Positions 43,212-52,395 of a stretch of DNA of 64,000 nt are shown here, in pieces. The stretch covers positions 4,290,314-4,354,313 of the forward strand of contig NZ_CP036271.1 of assembly GCF_007745175.1 (NCBI RefSeq), in the 5' to 3' direction. The notes under the pieces were generated by a model. The model worked only from the letters and a program-made list of their open reading frames with translations, did not search any database and was not told the DNA's origin. Position 1 is the stretch's first letter, and every line of letters begins with the position of its first letter. This DNA comes from Caulifigura coniformis. Lineage in GTDB: Bacteria > Planctomycetota > Planctomycetia > Planctomycetales > Planctomycetaceae. Made by a program: the position numbers and the translations under genes.

Positions 43212-44309
43212 TCAGCCCACGGCGTTCAAGACCGGCGACGGATCGTCGGCCACGTTGACCCACACATGGACGTGCGGTGAGCCCCGGAAGTGCCACACGA
43301 AAGAGGGCCCTTCGAGTCGCCAGATATCCCACACTCCGTCCTCTCCAATGTCGTCCGACTGATAAAATGCAAGCGAGCACTTCTCCAGGCCTCCCTGCTT
43401 TTCGAGGCACTTCTTCGCCTCGTCCTGGTCCGAAACCCGGTATGGCTCAATCAGGCTGTCGAGCACGCCTTTGACCACCCCTACTTGATCGCTGGAAAGC
43501 TCCGCGATCCGGATGCCCGGGAGCGAGCCCTTCGCACCCTGGAATTTCACTTCGGATTCATCGGGGGCCTCTTTGACCAGCGCCTGCTTCTGCTGCTTGC
43601 CGTCGAGCATCTTGTACAGCGAGTTGGCCTTCAAGGCTTGCGGCCAGAAGACGTTTCCAACGTGGTCCTTCTGCTCGTCGAATTCCTTCGACGCCTGGTG
43701 CCCGTAGAAAATCGGGCCGCCGAAGGCGACGTGATCGGTCGAGTTGCCATCGCAACGGATGGTCAGGTGACGACCAGTCATCACGAATTCGAACTTGCCT
43801 TTACCGGGCTCGCCGAAGAGCGCGATCGTCTGCGCCTTTCCGTATCCGCCGGCGTCGTCCTGCAGTTGTTTCTTGACCCGGCCGTGCCATTCCGGGTTAT
43901 AGAGGCCGTAGAAGATGGCCTCGATCATGTCCCGCTGGTCGGCGGTGAAGAAACTGCCGCCGACGTTCATCGTCTTTGCGTCGGTGATGCTCCAGTTGTT
44001 GGACACGTGCGTCCGGAGCAGGCCGCGCTTGTCGGTGTGGTCCCAGGCGAAGCAGATTTTCGACCGCTGGGTGTCCGTGAGTGATTCGTAAAGCTTCTCG
44101 ACGAGGTTTTCGGGTTCCGGCCTGGAAGGGGTGTCGGAGAATGCCGATTTGGGGAGCACCGTGATGGCAGCGCCGGCGGCGGCCGTCGACATGAACAGGC
44201 GGCGATCGACGTGCTTGATTTCCACCGATTCGCTGCGATCGGTCACCGGGCTGGAAGAATCGACGTTCAAAGACTCGACACAGTCAGGACACGACTTTCG
44301 AGGCTGCAT
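43212..44309 (-). CDS. Tat-exported DUF3500 protein (365 aa)
   Basis: Start ATG 44309 gives a cysteine-containing N-terminus (PRKSCPDCVESL) and, at residue ~35, a Tat-like DRRLFMSTAAAGAAI. The mature protein matches DUF3500: LYESLTDTQRSKICFAWDH near residue 75, IFYGLYNPEW, GPIFYGHQA and WHFRGSPHVHVWVNV at the end. The family is widespread in planctomycetes; no catalytic function is known, though it is a candidate metal-binding periplasmic protein. Confidence 0.85.
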   Translation of the reverse strand: MQPRKSCPDCVESLNVDSSSPVTDRSESVEIKHVDRRLFMSTAAAGAAITVLPKSAFSDTPSRPEPENLVEKLYESLTDTQRSKICFAWDHTDKRGLLRTHVSNNWSITDAKTMNVGGSFFTADQRDMIEAIFYGLYNPEWHGRVKKQLQDDAGGYGKAQTIALFGEPGKGKFEFVMTGRHLTIRCDGNSTDHVAFGGPIFYGHQASKEFDEQKDHVGNVFWPQALKANSLYKMLDGKQQKQALVKEAPDESEVKFQGAKGSLPGIRIAELSSDQVGVVKGVLDSLIEPYRVSDQDEAKKCLEKQGGLEKCSLAFYQSDDIGEDGVWDIWRLEGPSFVWHFRGSPHVHVWVNVADDPSPVLNAVG

Positions 44310-44613
44310 CACGACTCTCCCCGGGAAGAAGGACGAAGCGGCACCGACCGCGCCGCGGGCAGTATGCGCGTGGTCACGCCCGATGTGCAATTTGCAGTAG
44401 GCGGTGATTTGACTGAAATCTGATTTCGACAATGTCTGGCGCATCCTGCCTTGACAGAATCCTCTTGCGACGGCGATTCGAAACGTCCTACGCTCAAAGT
44501 CGAGGTTCGCCCACATGACGCTCCGTGGACGACCGGGGGGCGATGCTCCACTGCGTAGAATCGCTCGCCGTCGAGACTCCACCGAAGTCCACGTCACAGC
44601 CGGGGAAAGACCG
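44310..44613. other. Divergent intergenic region, no gene seen
   Basis: Between the DUF3500 gene (minus) and the exported protein gene (plus). A plus-strand TTGACA at 44453 lacks a good -10 element. Promoters probably lie here. Confidence 0.35.
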
Positions 44614-45801
44614 ATGCCATCTGGAAGAAATGCCCTGGCCTGCGTTGGCGTGGTGGCGCTGTGCCTGGTCGAGTCGGCACCGGCTGCGGACCCGCCGTCG
44701 CAACCGCCCAATCCGCCGCGTCCGGAACGCGTCTTCCCCGCGCCGAAGCCGGAGCCTTCTCCCGAGTCGCGTCTCGGAGAGCGGAGTGCGGTAAAGGCCG
44801 AACCGACATCGACGACCCTGCACATCGATCTGCTGATGAACGACGCCACGGAGGCCTTGCAGTCGCAGACGTGGGGACGGGTGTTTGATGCGCTTGGCCA
44901 CCGCGTACGCGTGCGGACCGCCGGCGTGGATGACGAGGCGGCCATCGAAGAGAGCCGGCGGGGGCCCCTGCGGACCGTCCAACTGACCGGTCGCCTCGAC
45001 CGGCGCGGCACACTGACGTTTCCCGGACGGACGTTCAAGACGGGTGATGAACGCGCACTTAAAGAATGGCTGGAAGAACTCGAAGCGTATGGTGCCCAGG
45101 GAAGTCCCGCAGGACAACCTCGCTGGGGCCTGAACACGGAGCAGTTTCAAGGTCTGTTCAGATCCCTGGCGGAGGACGTTTCGACCGATCTTCAGGGACA
45201 GCCGCTGATCGATGCGGCGCGGAGCCTGGGATTTGGAATCGACATTCCCCTGAGAGTTCACGATTCCGTCGCCGGAAAATGGAATTCGACCGAGTCGCCG
45301 CTGGTGGTCGCGCAGGACGTCCGGGCCCTGAGTCGCGGCTCTGCGTTCGCGGTGTTGCTCAACGACGCGGGCCTCTGCTTTCGCCCGTTGCGCACCCCAT
45401 CCGGCTCGATTGACCTCGTTGTGCTGAACCGGGCGGAGACGCCAGACCCGTGGCCGATCGGCTGGGCGCCCCGGCCGGATGTGCAGCGCAGTGACTACGC
45501 TCCGTCGTTGTTCGCGTTTGGCCCGATCGGCTTCCTCGATCGGCCGGTGACCGAAATGCTTCAGGACGCGCGCGATCAGACGGGATGCGCGATCGTGATC
45601 GATCATCCGGGGATCGCAAAGAAAGAGGTGGACCTGGTGAAGAAGACCTTTGGCTTGCCTCAGAAGAAGACAGCCTGGGTGCTGGTGCTTCAGTCTGCGC
45701 TGGCCGGCACGGGCCTGGTCCCGCATATCCGCGTGGATGAAGCGGGCCGTGGATTCATTTTCATCGCGCCGTTCGAGTCCCGCGCCATCAGCAACCAATA
45801 G
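44614..45801 (+). CDS. Exported protein of unknown function (395 aa)
   Basis: ATG 44614 begins a signal peptide (NALACVGVVALCLVESAPA) cut near residue 25. A proline-rich linker (~28-60) follows. The remainder (~65-395) has repeated segments of the form L-x-x-DA...G-x-x-I (for instance LIDAARSLGFGIDIPLRV and MLQDARDQTGCAIVIDHPG), reminiscent of secretin/TonB short N-terminal repeats. No family can be named with confidence. Convergent with the YgfZ-like gene. Confidence 0.6.
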   Translation: MPSGRNALACVGVVALCLVESAPAADPPSQPPNPPRPERVFPAPKPEPSPESRLGERSAVKAEPTSTTLHIDLLMNDATEALQSQTWGRVFDALGHRVRVRTAGVDDEAAIEESRRGPLRTVQLTGRLDRRGTLTFPGRTFKTGDERALKEWLEELEAYGAQGSPAGQPRWGLNTEQFQGLFRSLAEDVSTDLQGQPLIDAARSLGFGIDIPLRVHDSVAGKWNSTESPLVVAQDVRALSRGSAFAVLLNDAGLCFRPLRTPSGSIDLVVLNRAETPDPWPIGWAPRPDVQRSDYAPSLFAFGPIGFLDRPVTEMLQDARDQTGCAIVIDHPGIAKKEVDLVKKTFGLPQKKTAWVLVLQSALAGTGLVPHIRVDEAGRGFIFIAPFESRAISNQ

Positions 45802-45814
45802 GCGGAGGGACGGT

Positions 45815-46834
45815 TTACGTCTCCGCTCGGGCCCCGTCAGCCAAAGCCGGCGTAACGACTTCCCCCATGAACTCCCCGGCTTCTCCGACGGCACGAATAG
45901 CAGAGCCCAGAGTCGCCGTTGTTCTGAGCATTCCGATCGCGACCGTCGCACTGCCGTCGACGCGCCCCACGGACGAGAGCGTGCCGACGTCTGCCTGCGT
46001 TGAGGCAAGAACGACTTTCACGGGCGCTTTCAGCCCGGCCGAGTTCTCGAACGCGACGAGCCTCGACTCGCGGTTGACGTGCCCGAGGGCGTCAATGCGG
46101 GCAATCGGCTCCTGCCCGAGGTAGCAGCCCTTGGTGAAGCTGATCGCCTTCTGGGTTCGGGCGGCTTCCTGGGCGAGATGCTCGTCGCTCAGGTCGACTC
46201 CGTACATCGGGAAGCCCGCATCGATCCGCCAGGCCTCGAAATCGGTGGCCGACACCTGGACCGGCCGGGGCCGTTCGGGATCGGGGAACTCGAACGCACT
46301 CACGACCGATTCGACGGCTTCATGCGGGATCACAAGTTCAAAACCCTGGGCGGCCGTGACGTCGAAACGTCGCACCGTGACCGGCCGGGACTTCGCGGTG
46401 ACATGTCCGAACGGACCGAGGGGGGCGAGGTCGAGCCCCAGCCCGGCCTGCAGTAGTGCCGGCCAGTCGCGACCGAACAGATACACACAGCGTGACCGTT
46501 CGGTGATGACCTCGATCTGGACATCTTCCGTGATGAGAAAGCGATCAAGATGATCGCGGATCTTCACGTCTTCGCCCGGGACCGTGTCGATCACGAGGTC
46601 ATCGCTTCCAGCGAAGACGAAGATGTGGCCCAGGATTCGTCCCTTGATGCTTGTCAGGAACGCTTCGCAGCCCTGGCCGGGTTGCAGCTTCTTGATGTCG
46701 TTCGTGCAGAAGTTATGGAGAAACTTCGCGCGATCCGCCCCGGTGAGGCGGACCTGGGATCGCCCAGGCCACGCGATCCAGCCTGCGGCGGGCAGGAATG
46801 CGGATGGGCGGTTCAGGGACAGTTCAGACGACAT
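45815..46834 (-). CDS. ygfZ: YgfZ/GcvT-like folate-binding protein (339 aa)
   Basis: Start ATG 46834 chosen; in-frame codons to 46873 add only an unstructured leader. The protein has the tripartite GcvT-like fold and the signature KGCYLGQE (the K-G-C-Y-x-G-Q motif with the functionally critical Cys) near residue 240, preceded by WRIDAGFPMYGVDL. YgfZ assists iron-sulfur cluster enzymes such as MiaB, using folate. Name assignment is by motif. Confidence 0.88.
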   Translation of the reverse strand: MSSELSLNRPSAFLPAAGWIAWPGRSQVRLTGADRAKFLHNFCTNDIKKLQPGQGCEAFLTSIKGRILGHIFVFAGSDDLVIDTVPGEDVKIRDHLDRFLITEDVQIEVITERSRCVYLFGRDWPALLQAGLGLDLAPLGPFGHVTAKSRPVTVRRFDVTAAQGFELVIPHEAVESVVSAFEFPDPERPRPVQVSATDFEAWRIDAGFPMYGVDLSDEHLAQEAARTQKAISFTKGCYLGQEPIARIDALGHVNRESRLVAFENSAGLKAPVKVVLASTQADVGTLSSVGRVDGSATVAIGMLRTTATLGSAIRAVGEAGEFMGEVVTPALADGARAET

Positions 46835-47033
46835 CGCAGTGCTCGACGGGACCGAGGGAGCTCGCCCCATCATAGGCGGCCCGCTCGTGATCAGCCCGCG
46901 GAAGGTCCGGAGTGAAAACAGGAGTGGGCCCGGTGGCCAGACCCGCCAGCAGGCCGCGTGGCCTGCCCCCGCCTGAAGACGGCTGGCAGCCTCACGGCCT
47001 GCGAAGACTTCCTTGAGCGGAGATTTCGGCGAA

Positions 47034-47471
47034 TCAGACGAACTTTTCCATCAGGCCCTGAGCCGGACGCGGGATGACGTGGCTGCCGACGAGTTCGCCA
47101 ACCTTCGAGGCGGCCGCGGCACCGGCATCGACGGCGGCGCGGACGGAGCCGACGTCTCCCTTGATCACGACGGTGATGAGGGCGTTGCCAATCTGAATCG
47201 CCTTCACGATCGAGACGTTCGCGGCCTTGAGCATCGCGTCGGTCGCTTCGACGTGAGCGATCAGGCCCTTGGTTTCAATCAGTCCGATGGCTTCGTTCAT
47301 GGTCGCAGTCGCTTTCGGGAGTTCTTTGACTTCAATGATGGGCGGCGGAGTGGTGACGACCGTTTCAACGCGGTCGCGGGCGGCCACGGTGTTGCGGCCC
47401 GCGGGGAGTGCCCGGGGCCGACGCTCTGGAGGCTTCGGGCGAGTTCGGGACGGAGATCGTTTGGCGGCCAT
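47034..47471 (-). CDS. Microcompartment shell protein BMC-H with N-terminal extension (145 aa)
   Basis: The BMC domain occupies residues ~58-145 ([29 protein letters not shown], then [24 protein letters not shown]). It forms hexagonal tiles in a protein shell that encloses aldehyde-producing enzymes. The ~57-residue extension is basic and proline-rich at first, then [20 protein letters not shown]. The frame has third-position bias throughout, so the extension is probably translated, although an ATG at 47300 would give a standard 88-residue protein. It is the last gene of the DeoR-PduL-BMC-BMC group. Confidence 0.92.
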   Translation of the reverse strand: MAAKRSPSRTRPKPPERRPRALPAGRNTVAARDRVETVVTTPPPIIEVKELPKATATMNEAIGLIETKGLIAHVEATDAMLKAANVSIVKAIQIGNALITVVIKGDVGSVRAAVDAGAAAASKVGELVGSHVIPRPAQGLMEKFV

Positions 47472-47544
47472 CCGTCAGAAATCGCTGGGGAACAGGGAGA
47501 GTTGTCTGGGGTCGTCCGAAGGCCGGGCCGGCGGTTCAACCGGC

Positions 47545-47829
47545 TTAGCTTTTGGACTTCGGCAGGATCGAGCCGAGTTCTTCGTGCGGGCGCGGGATGA
47601 CCTGCACGCTGACGACTTCGCCCAGCTTGCTGGCCGCGCTCGCACCGGCGTCAACGGCCGCCTTCACCGCGGCGACGTCCCCCGTGACGAACGCCGTCAC
47701 GAGTCCGCTGCCGATCTTTTCCCAGCCGACCATCTGCACGTTGGCCGCCTTGAGCATGGCATCGGACGCTTCGATCAGGGCGATCAGCCCTTTGCATTCC
47801 ACCATGCCGAGGGCTTGTCGTTCGGCCAT
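47545..47829 (-). CDS. Microcompartment shell protein BMC-H (94 aa)
   Basis: Standard-length BMC protein: [70 protein letters not shown]. It is close in sequence to the longer one at 47034 and, with it, could provide the flat facets of a shell. Spacing to its neighbours (73 and 81 bp) and same strand support an operon with pduL. Confidence 0.96.
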   Translation of the reverse strand: MAERQALGMVECKGLIALIEASDAMLKAANVQMVGWEKIGSGLVTAFVTGDVAAVKAAVDAGASAASKLGEVVSVQVIPRPHEELGSILPKSKS

Positions 47830-47910
47830 GAAACTCTCCAGGTCAGTTCGAGTGACTTAAAAGGGGGCCTCAGCATTCCGCCAGCTGGATCGCTGACGGC
47901 CTGCATGATT

Positions 47911-48615
47911 TCAATGTTTGCAGCCGCAGGTTCCCTGCGACGTCAGCTTCACAAGTTCGACTTTCGTCGCCCGTTCGAGGTTCACCGCGTTGCCTTCATC
48001 GGTATCGAGGTGAACTTCGAGGCGAATCCTGTCGTCGCCGCCTCGGACGGCCAGGTCTTCGAGGACCGTCGTGCATCCGGGAGATTCGATGCGGAGGGCC
48101 ATGCGTTCTCCGTTCTTCACTCCATGATGCACCATGTCGGCCGGCGACATGTGGACATGCCGCATGGCGCGGATGACACCCTGTGACAGTTCCAAGACTC
48201 CGGCGGGGCCGACCAGCACGCAGCCGGGCGTCCCCTTGATGTCTCCACTGATTCTCACCGGGGCGTCGATCCCAAGCGAGATCGCGTCGGTGAACGCCAG
48301 TTCGACCTGTGTGTCGCCGCGACATGGTCCCAGGACGCGGACATTGGGGATCATGCGCCGACGTGGTCCGAAGATCGTGACAGTTTCTTCGGCGGCGAAG
48401 TATCCGGTCTGGTAGAGGTCCTTGACCGGGGTGAGGGTCTTCCCCTTCCCGAACAGGACTTCCACGTGCTCCGGAGTCAGGTGGCAGTGCCGCGCCGAAA
48501 TGTTGACGACCAGCGGATTCGGCTTCGCCGTCGAGGCTGCCGCCCCGCCAGAGTGCTTCGAAAGCGCCTCGCGGACCAGGCGTTCGACAGTCGCTCGATC
48601 GATGGTCGCTGACAT
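47911..48615 (-). CDS. pduL: PduL-type phosphotransacylase (234 aa)
   Basis: Converts propionyl- or acetyl-CoA and phosphate into the acyl phosphate inside microcompartments, recycling CoA. Two copies of the PF06130 fold are visible, with the zinc histidines in [14 protein letters not shown] and [13 protein letters not shown]. The N-terminal helix ([17 protein letters not shown]), followed by a Gly/Ala linker, looks like an encapsulation peptide that targets the enzyme into the shell (inference). It ends GCKH. The spacing to the first BMC gene is 81 bp. Confidence 0.95.
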   Translation of the reverse strand: MSATIDRATVERLVREALSKHSGGAAASTAKPNPLVVNISARHCHLTPEHVEVLFGKGKTLTPVKDLYQTGYFAAEETVTIFGPRRRMIPNVRVLGPCRGDTQVELAFTDAISLGIDAPVRISGDIKGTPGCVLVGPAGVLELSQGVIRAMRHVHMSPADMVHHGVKNGERMALRIESPGCTTVLEDLAVRGGDDRIRLEVHLDTDEGNAVNLERATKVELVKLTSQGTCGCKH

Positions 48616-48693
48616 TCCGTTTGTTCGCCAGTTGTCTTCGTTGCTCCAGGACGAAATCGCCCCGGGGAGGTTCCGGTCCCGGGGGACCGCTGA

Positions 48694-49455
48694 TTATTTC
48701 GTCGTCAGTTCGACGGCCACGCCGTGGTCGTCGAACACGTTTCGCCATTCGGGCGGCGGGGCCCCGTCCACCACGATGCGGTCGACCGCGTCCCAGCCGC
48801 ACAGGAACGCCAGTTCGGAATGCCCGAACTTGGTTCCATCCGCCAGGACGACGATTTCGTCGGCCGCTTCGATCATCTTCCGTTCTGCGTCCACCAGCAG
48901 CGAGTTGCTGTTGAACAAACCTTCAGGCGTCATTCCGCCGGCGCTGAGCACGAGTCTCCGCGCCTTGATCCGTTCGAGCGCCGCCGTGGTCAACGGACCG
49001 AGCGTCACGCCCGTCTTCGGGTACAGGTAGCCGCCGAGGAAGATCAATTCGATCTCCGGAGCGCCGGCCAGTATGGACACGATCGGCAGCGAGTTCGTCA
49101 CAACTTGCAGAGACTTCCCCGCGAGGTTGCGAGCGACCTCCAACGTTGTTGTTCCCCCATCCAGCAGAACCGTCTCTCCCGGCTGAATCAGATCAGCCGC
49201 TCGTAGGCCGAGTCTTTGTTTCTCGGCGGAAGCCCGTTCGCGACGGACTTCAAACGGCGTCAACGACTCACCGACGTACGCGGCCCCACCCCGGGCTCGT
49301 CGAATCTGACCGTTTCGGTCAAGAAGCTCCAAGTCCCGTCGCAGAGTCGACTCGCTCGCTCCAGTCGCTTCTGAAAGCGACTGGAGTGATGCAAAGCCTT
49401 GACTTTCAATTAGTTGCAGGATGATATCCCGGCGTTGGTCGAGGAGCACTGCCAT
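48694..49455 (-). CDS. DeoR-family sugar-phosphate regulator (253 aa)
   Basis: Start ATG 49455. The N-terminal HTH (residues ~20-40: [32 protein letters not shown]) and the C-terminal sugar-phosphate binding domain with [26 protein letters not shown] and [17 protein letters not shown] are typical of DeoR repressors. Placed as first gene of the microcompartment group and in the same direction, it most likely represses it until a deoxysugar (fucose or rhamnose) breakdown product is present; the inducer is inferred from similar loci. Confidence 0.95.
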   Translation of the reverse strand: MAVLLDQRRDIILQLIESQGFASLQSLSEATGASESTLRRDLELLDRNGQIRRARGGAAYVGESLTPFEVRRERASAEKQRLGLRAADLIQPGETVLLDGGTTTLEVARNLAGKSLQVVTNSLPIVSILAGAPEIELIFLGGYLYPKTGVTLGPLTTAALERIKARRLVLSAGGMTPEGLFNSNSLLVDAERKMIEAADEIVVLADGTKFGHSELAFLCGWDAVDRIVVDGAPPPEWRNVFDDHGVAVELTTK

Positions 49456-49765
49456 TCCCCTTCGAACTGGATTCCGGAACTGTCGGCAACAATAGGTCCG
49501 AAAACGAGCAGAAGCAATCAAGAGCCGCCAGAACCGGTCATTGACCGCGACGCGGGCCGGGCAGCCCGAGCAATGGAATGACCTCGCGCAACCTGGCGGC
49601 AGGTTATGATGGGCCCGTATTCGCGAGAGACGGAGGTCAGCGTCGACGGTGTTGAAATGGTCGGCTTTCCGAAAGGAAGAGCGGCGTTCCAGCCACGGCC
49701 CCACACGGCAAACACGGGAAGAAGCCACCCTTTTTTGAACCTGAAGTCCGGTTCTGAGGATCGAA
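49456..49765. other. Divergent intergenic region
   Basis: Lies between the DeoR gene (minus) and an exported protein gene (plus). It should hold the DeoR operator; no clear repeat or dyad could be singled out by eye. Confidence 0.35.
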
Positions 49766-50218
49766 ATGGAATCGTTGGCGAACCGCATGGAGCGACGCGA
49801 GGCTCTCTGGAACTCGGTGGTCTTAGCGGTCACCGTTTTGGGGATCACAACGACCAACGCGTTTGCGCAAACTGCCGCTCCCGTTCCGAAATCCATCGCT
49901 GCCGACCAGGCCCGGAAGCACGTCGGAGACCGGGTCACGGTGCAGTTCAAGGTTCTGCATACGAAAGCAGCCAAAGAGCCGGACCGCGTGTACCTCGATT
50001 CGGAGAAGGACTACCGGGATCCCAGAAACCTCGGCGTGCTGATCGAGGCCGATGCCCTGCCCTCCTTTGCGAAGGTCGGCATCAAGAATCCGGCCGCGCA
50101 CTACGACGGCAAAACCATCCGGATCACCGGAAACCTGTTCTTGCGGGACGACAACGTTTTCATCAGGGCAAAGGCGCCGGGGGACATCAAGATCGTTGAC
50201 GACAAATCGGGCGGATAG
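49766..50218 (+). CDS. Exported OB-fold-like protein (150 aa)
   Basis: Residues ~14-35 form a signal peptide ([19 protein letters not shown]). The mature part shows a beta-barrel pattern: [58 protein letters not shown]. This resembles the OB-fold used by small secreted nucleic-acid-binding-like proteins in planctomycetes. It has no enzyme motif. Divergent from the microcompartment group, with no evidence of a link to it. Confidence 0.7.
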   Translation: MESLANRMERREALWNSVVLAVTVLGITTTNAFAQTAAPVPKSIAADQARKHVGDRVTVQFKVLHTKAAKEPDRVYLDSEKDYRDPRNLGVLIEADALPSFAKVGIKNPAAHYDGKTIRITGNLFLRDDNVFIRAKAPGDIKIVDDKSGG

Positions 50219-50250
50219 GCCAATGGGGTGGCGGGGCACGCCAGATCGCG

Positions 50251-51441
50251 TCAATCGGCCACGAGCAGCTCGGAGACCACGCTGTCCGCGACGAAGACGC
50301 CTTCCCTCGTCAGCCGGAGGCAGTCGGCCGCCCGTTCCAGCCACCCGGATGCTTCGAGCTTCGCAATGGACGCCCCGGCCAACTCGTCGAGTGCGACGTC
50401 GAAACGTCCCTCGAATTGCCGGACATCGATTCCATCGAGCTGCCGGAGGCCAAGCATCAACGCTTCACGCGCCCGGTCTTCGGGGGAGAGTGTCTCGGTG
50501 AAACCCGGCTTCGTCACGCCGCGGGCCGCCCGCGTGTTATCGATCCAGTGCGTGGTGCTGCGATGATTGGTCCGCCGAATGCCGTCGATGTACGACGCGG
50601 CTCCCGGGCCGATGGCGTAATAGCTTTCGGCATTCCAGTAGACCTGGTTGTGGCGACATTCGAAGCCTGGGCGGGCGAAGTTCGACAGCTCGTAGTGGCG
50701 GTACCCGGCAGAGGTCAGCGTGTCGATGGCCAGCGCGTACATCTCCCGTTCAAGTTCTTCCGGTTGCTGCCGAAGCTGGCCTTTGGCGCGTCGCGACCAG
50801 AAGGCCGTCCCCTTCTCGAAGGTGAGGCCGTACGTCGACAGGTGAGTCGGTTCGATCGCGAGCGCCGCATCGAGATTCCGCCGCCAGTCGTCCAGCGTTT
50901 GCGCGGGGACTCCGAAGATCAGGTCGACTCCGACATTGGGGATCTTGGCCTTCAGCCGATTGACCAGCGAAACGGCCTCCGCCGGGGAGTGGTCGCGTTC
51001 CAGGATGGCCAGTTCCTGCGATTGAAAGCTCTGCACGCCGACGCTGACCCGATTCACACCGACTGCCGCGAGGGCTTCGATCCGGGCGTCGGTGAGATCC
51101 AGTGGATTCGCCTCAACGGAGAACTCCGCGCCGGTTTCGAGGCGGACATGATCCAGGACGCCGCGTAAGAGACACGTGAGCTGGCCGGCCGAAAGATGGG
51201 TCGGAGTCCCACCGCCGAAGAAGAGCGTTTTCAGTTCCGCGCGATGCGGGACGGCGGCGCCCAGTTCCAGATGGAGAGCTTCGAGGTAGCGGTCGATCAG
51301 GTCGTCGCGGCCTGCAACGAGCGTGAAATCGCAATATCCGCAGCGGTGACGGCAGAACGGAACATGCACATACAGTGCGCGAGGAGCGCCCCAGGGGGCG
51401 ACGGCGACTGCTCCAGAAGTGGCGGCCGGATCGGGCATCAT
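50251..51441 (-). CDS. hemW: HemW-like radical SAM protein (396 aa)
   Basis: ATG 51441 shares a base with the stop codon of the upstream kinase gene (TGATG). The radical SAM cluster is CRHRCGYC (Cys 30, 34 and 37, in VPFCRHRCGYCDF). HemW motifs follow: LFFGGGTPTHLSA, VEANPLDLTDARIEAL and NQVYWNAESYYAIGPGAASY. HemW is a haem chaperone related to oxygen-independent coproporphyrinogen oxidase but lacks the extra Cys of HemN, consistent with CDF here. Confidence 0.92.
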   Translation of the reverse strand: MMPDPAATSGAVAVAPWGAPRALYVHVPFCRHRCGYCDFTLVAGRDDLIDRYLEALHLELGAAVPHRAELKTLFFGGGTPTHLSAGQLTCLLRGVLDHVRLETGAEFSVEANPLDLTDARIEALAAVGVNRVSVGVQSFQSQELAILERDHSPAEAVSLVNRLKAKIPNVGVDLIFGVPAQTLDDWRRNLDAALAIEPTHLSTYGLTFEKGTAFWSRRAKGQLRQQPEELEREMYALAIDTLTSAGYRHYELSNFARPGFECRHNQVYWNAESYYAIGPGAASYIDGIRRTNHRSTTHWIDNTRAARGVTKPGFTETLSPEDRAREALMLGLRQLDGIDVRQFEGRFDVALDELAGASIAKLEASGWLERAADCLRLTREGVFVADSVVSELLVAD

Positions 51442-52238
51442 CACCACCGGGCGGTCCGCACCGCCGGGAACGACAGCGTGAACCGTGTCCCGCGGCCTGC
51501 TTCGCTGTCGCATTCGATCGTCGCATGGTGGGCTTCGACGATCTTGCGGACCGTGGGAAGCCCGAGACCGGTTCCCTTGGGCTTCGTGCTGAAGAAGACA
51601 TCGAACAGTCTCCTTCTCACCGCCTCTGGCATCCCCTGCCCACTATCGATTACCTCCAGGATGACGCGGCCGTCGCGGGCGAACGTCTGGATTTCGAGCT
51701 GTCCTCCCTGCGGCATCGCCTGTTCGGCGTTGCGGGCGAGGTTCATCAGGGCGATCCGCAGCAGCGTCGGATCGACTTTTACCGGAGGCAGGCTTGCAGA
51801 CAGATGCGGGCTGATTTCGATCTGGTGTCCCTTTGCCTCCGCCTGGAAGAAGTCGACAAACTCGGCCACCAGCGTGCTCAGATCCCTCTCCTGGAGGTCC
51901 GGCTCGCCGGCACGGGCGAACTGCAGAAAGGCACTCAGCAATTCGTCGAGCCGGCCGCACTCGCGGCCGATCGTGTCGAGCTTCCTGGCGATCCGCTGGT
52001 GGCGCGGGTCGTCTCCCAGCTGCAGGTCTTCGCCCAGAAGCTGCAGGTTCATGCGGATCGTCGAGAGTGGATTCCTGATCTCGTGGGCCAGCCCGCCAGC
52101 AAGCGAGGCAATCTCCGCGTATTGACGCCGAAATCGTTCTGACGACTGGTCCGCCGTCCGGACAGCGTCCTGCAGTTCCCTCTCGGCGGGAGTGGGCGTC
52201 GCCAGATTGAACTCCGGTTGATGGTTGATTTCGGACAT
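51441..52238 (-). CDS. Soluble histidine kinase (265 aa)
   Basis: Start ATG 52238. A coiled helix (QDAVRTADQSSERFRRQYAEI) precedes the H-box GGLAHEIRNPLSTIRM with the phospho-His near residue 56. The catalytic domain has LMNLARNAEQAM (N-box), VIDSGQGMP (G1) and KGTGLGLPTVRKI (G2). No transmembrane helix and no sensory domain were found. It is translationally coupled to hemW, an unusual pairing; no receiver gene is adjacent. Confidence 0.9.
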   Translation of the reverse strand: MSEINHQPEFNLATPTPAERELQDAVRTADQSSERFRRQYAEIASLAGGLAHEIRNPLSTIRMNLQLLGEDLQLGDDPRHQRIARKLDTIGRECGRLDELLSAFLQFARAGEPDLQERDLSTLVAEFVDFFQAEAKGHQIEISPHLSASLPPVKVDPTLLRIALMNLARNAEQAMPQGGQLEIQTFARDGRVILEVIDSGQGMPEAVRRRLFDVFFSTKPKGTGLGLPTVRKIVEAHHATIECDSEAGRGTRFTLSFPAVRTARW

Positions 52239-52395
52239 GCGGCAGCTGCAAACGAACTCGGAATCGCGGGGTCTCAACGCAGTGTAGCGGACGGTTGTGG
52301 CGGGGCACGGTGCAAGATCCGCGGGGCGGTCGCAGTCCCGCCGCTTCAAACCTAGACTTCCGCACGTCCACGTTCCTTCCTGTCTGACGCGCACC

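Noticed and set aside
44453-44500. TTGACA at 44453 as a promoter for the exported protein gene
   Set aside because: No acceptable -10 hexamer at 16-18 bp.
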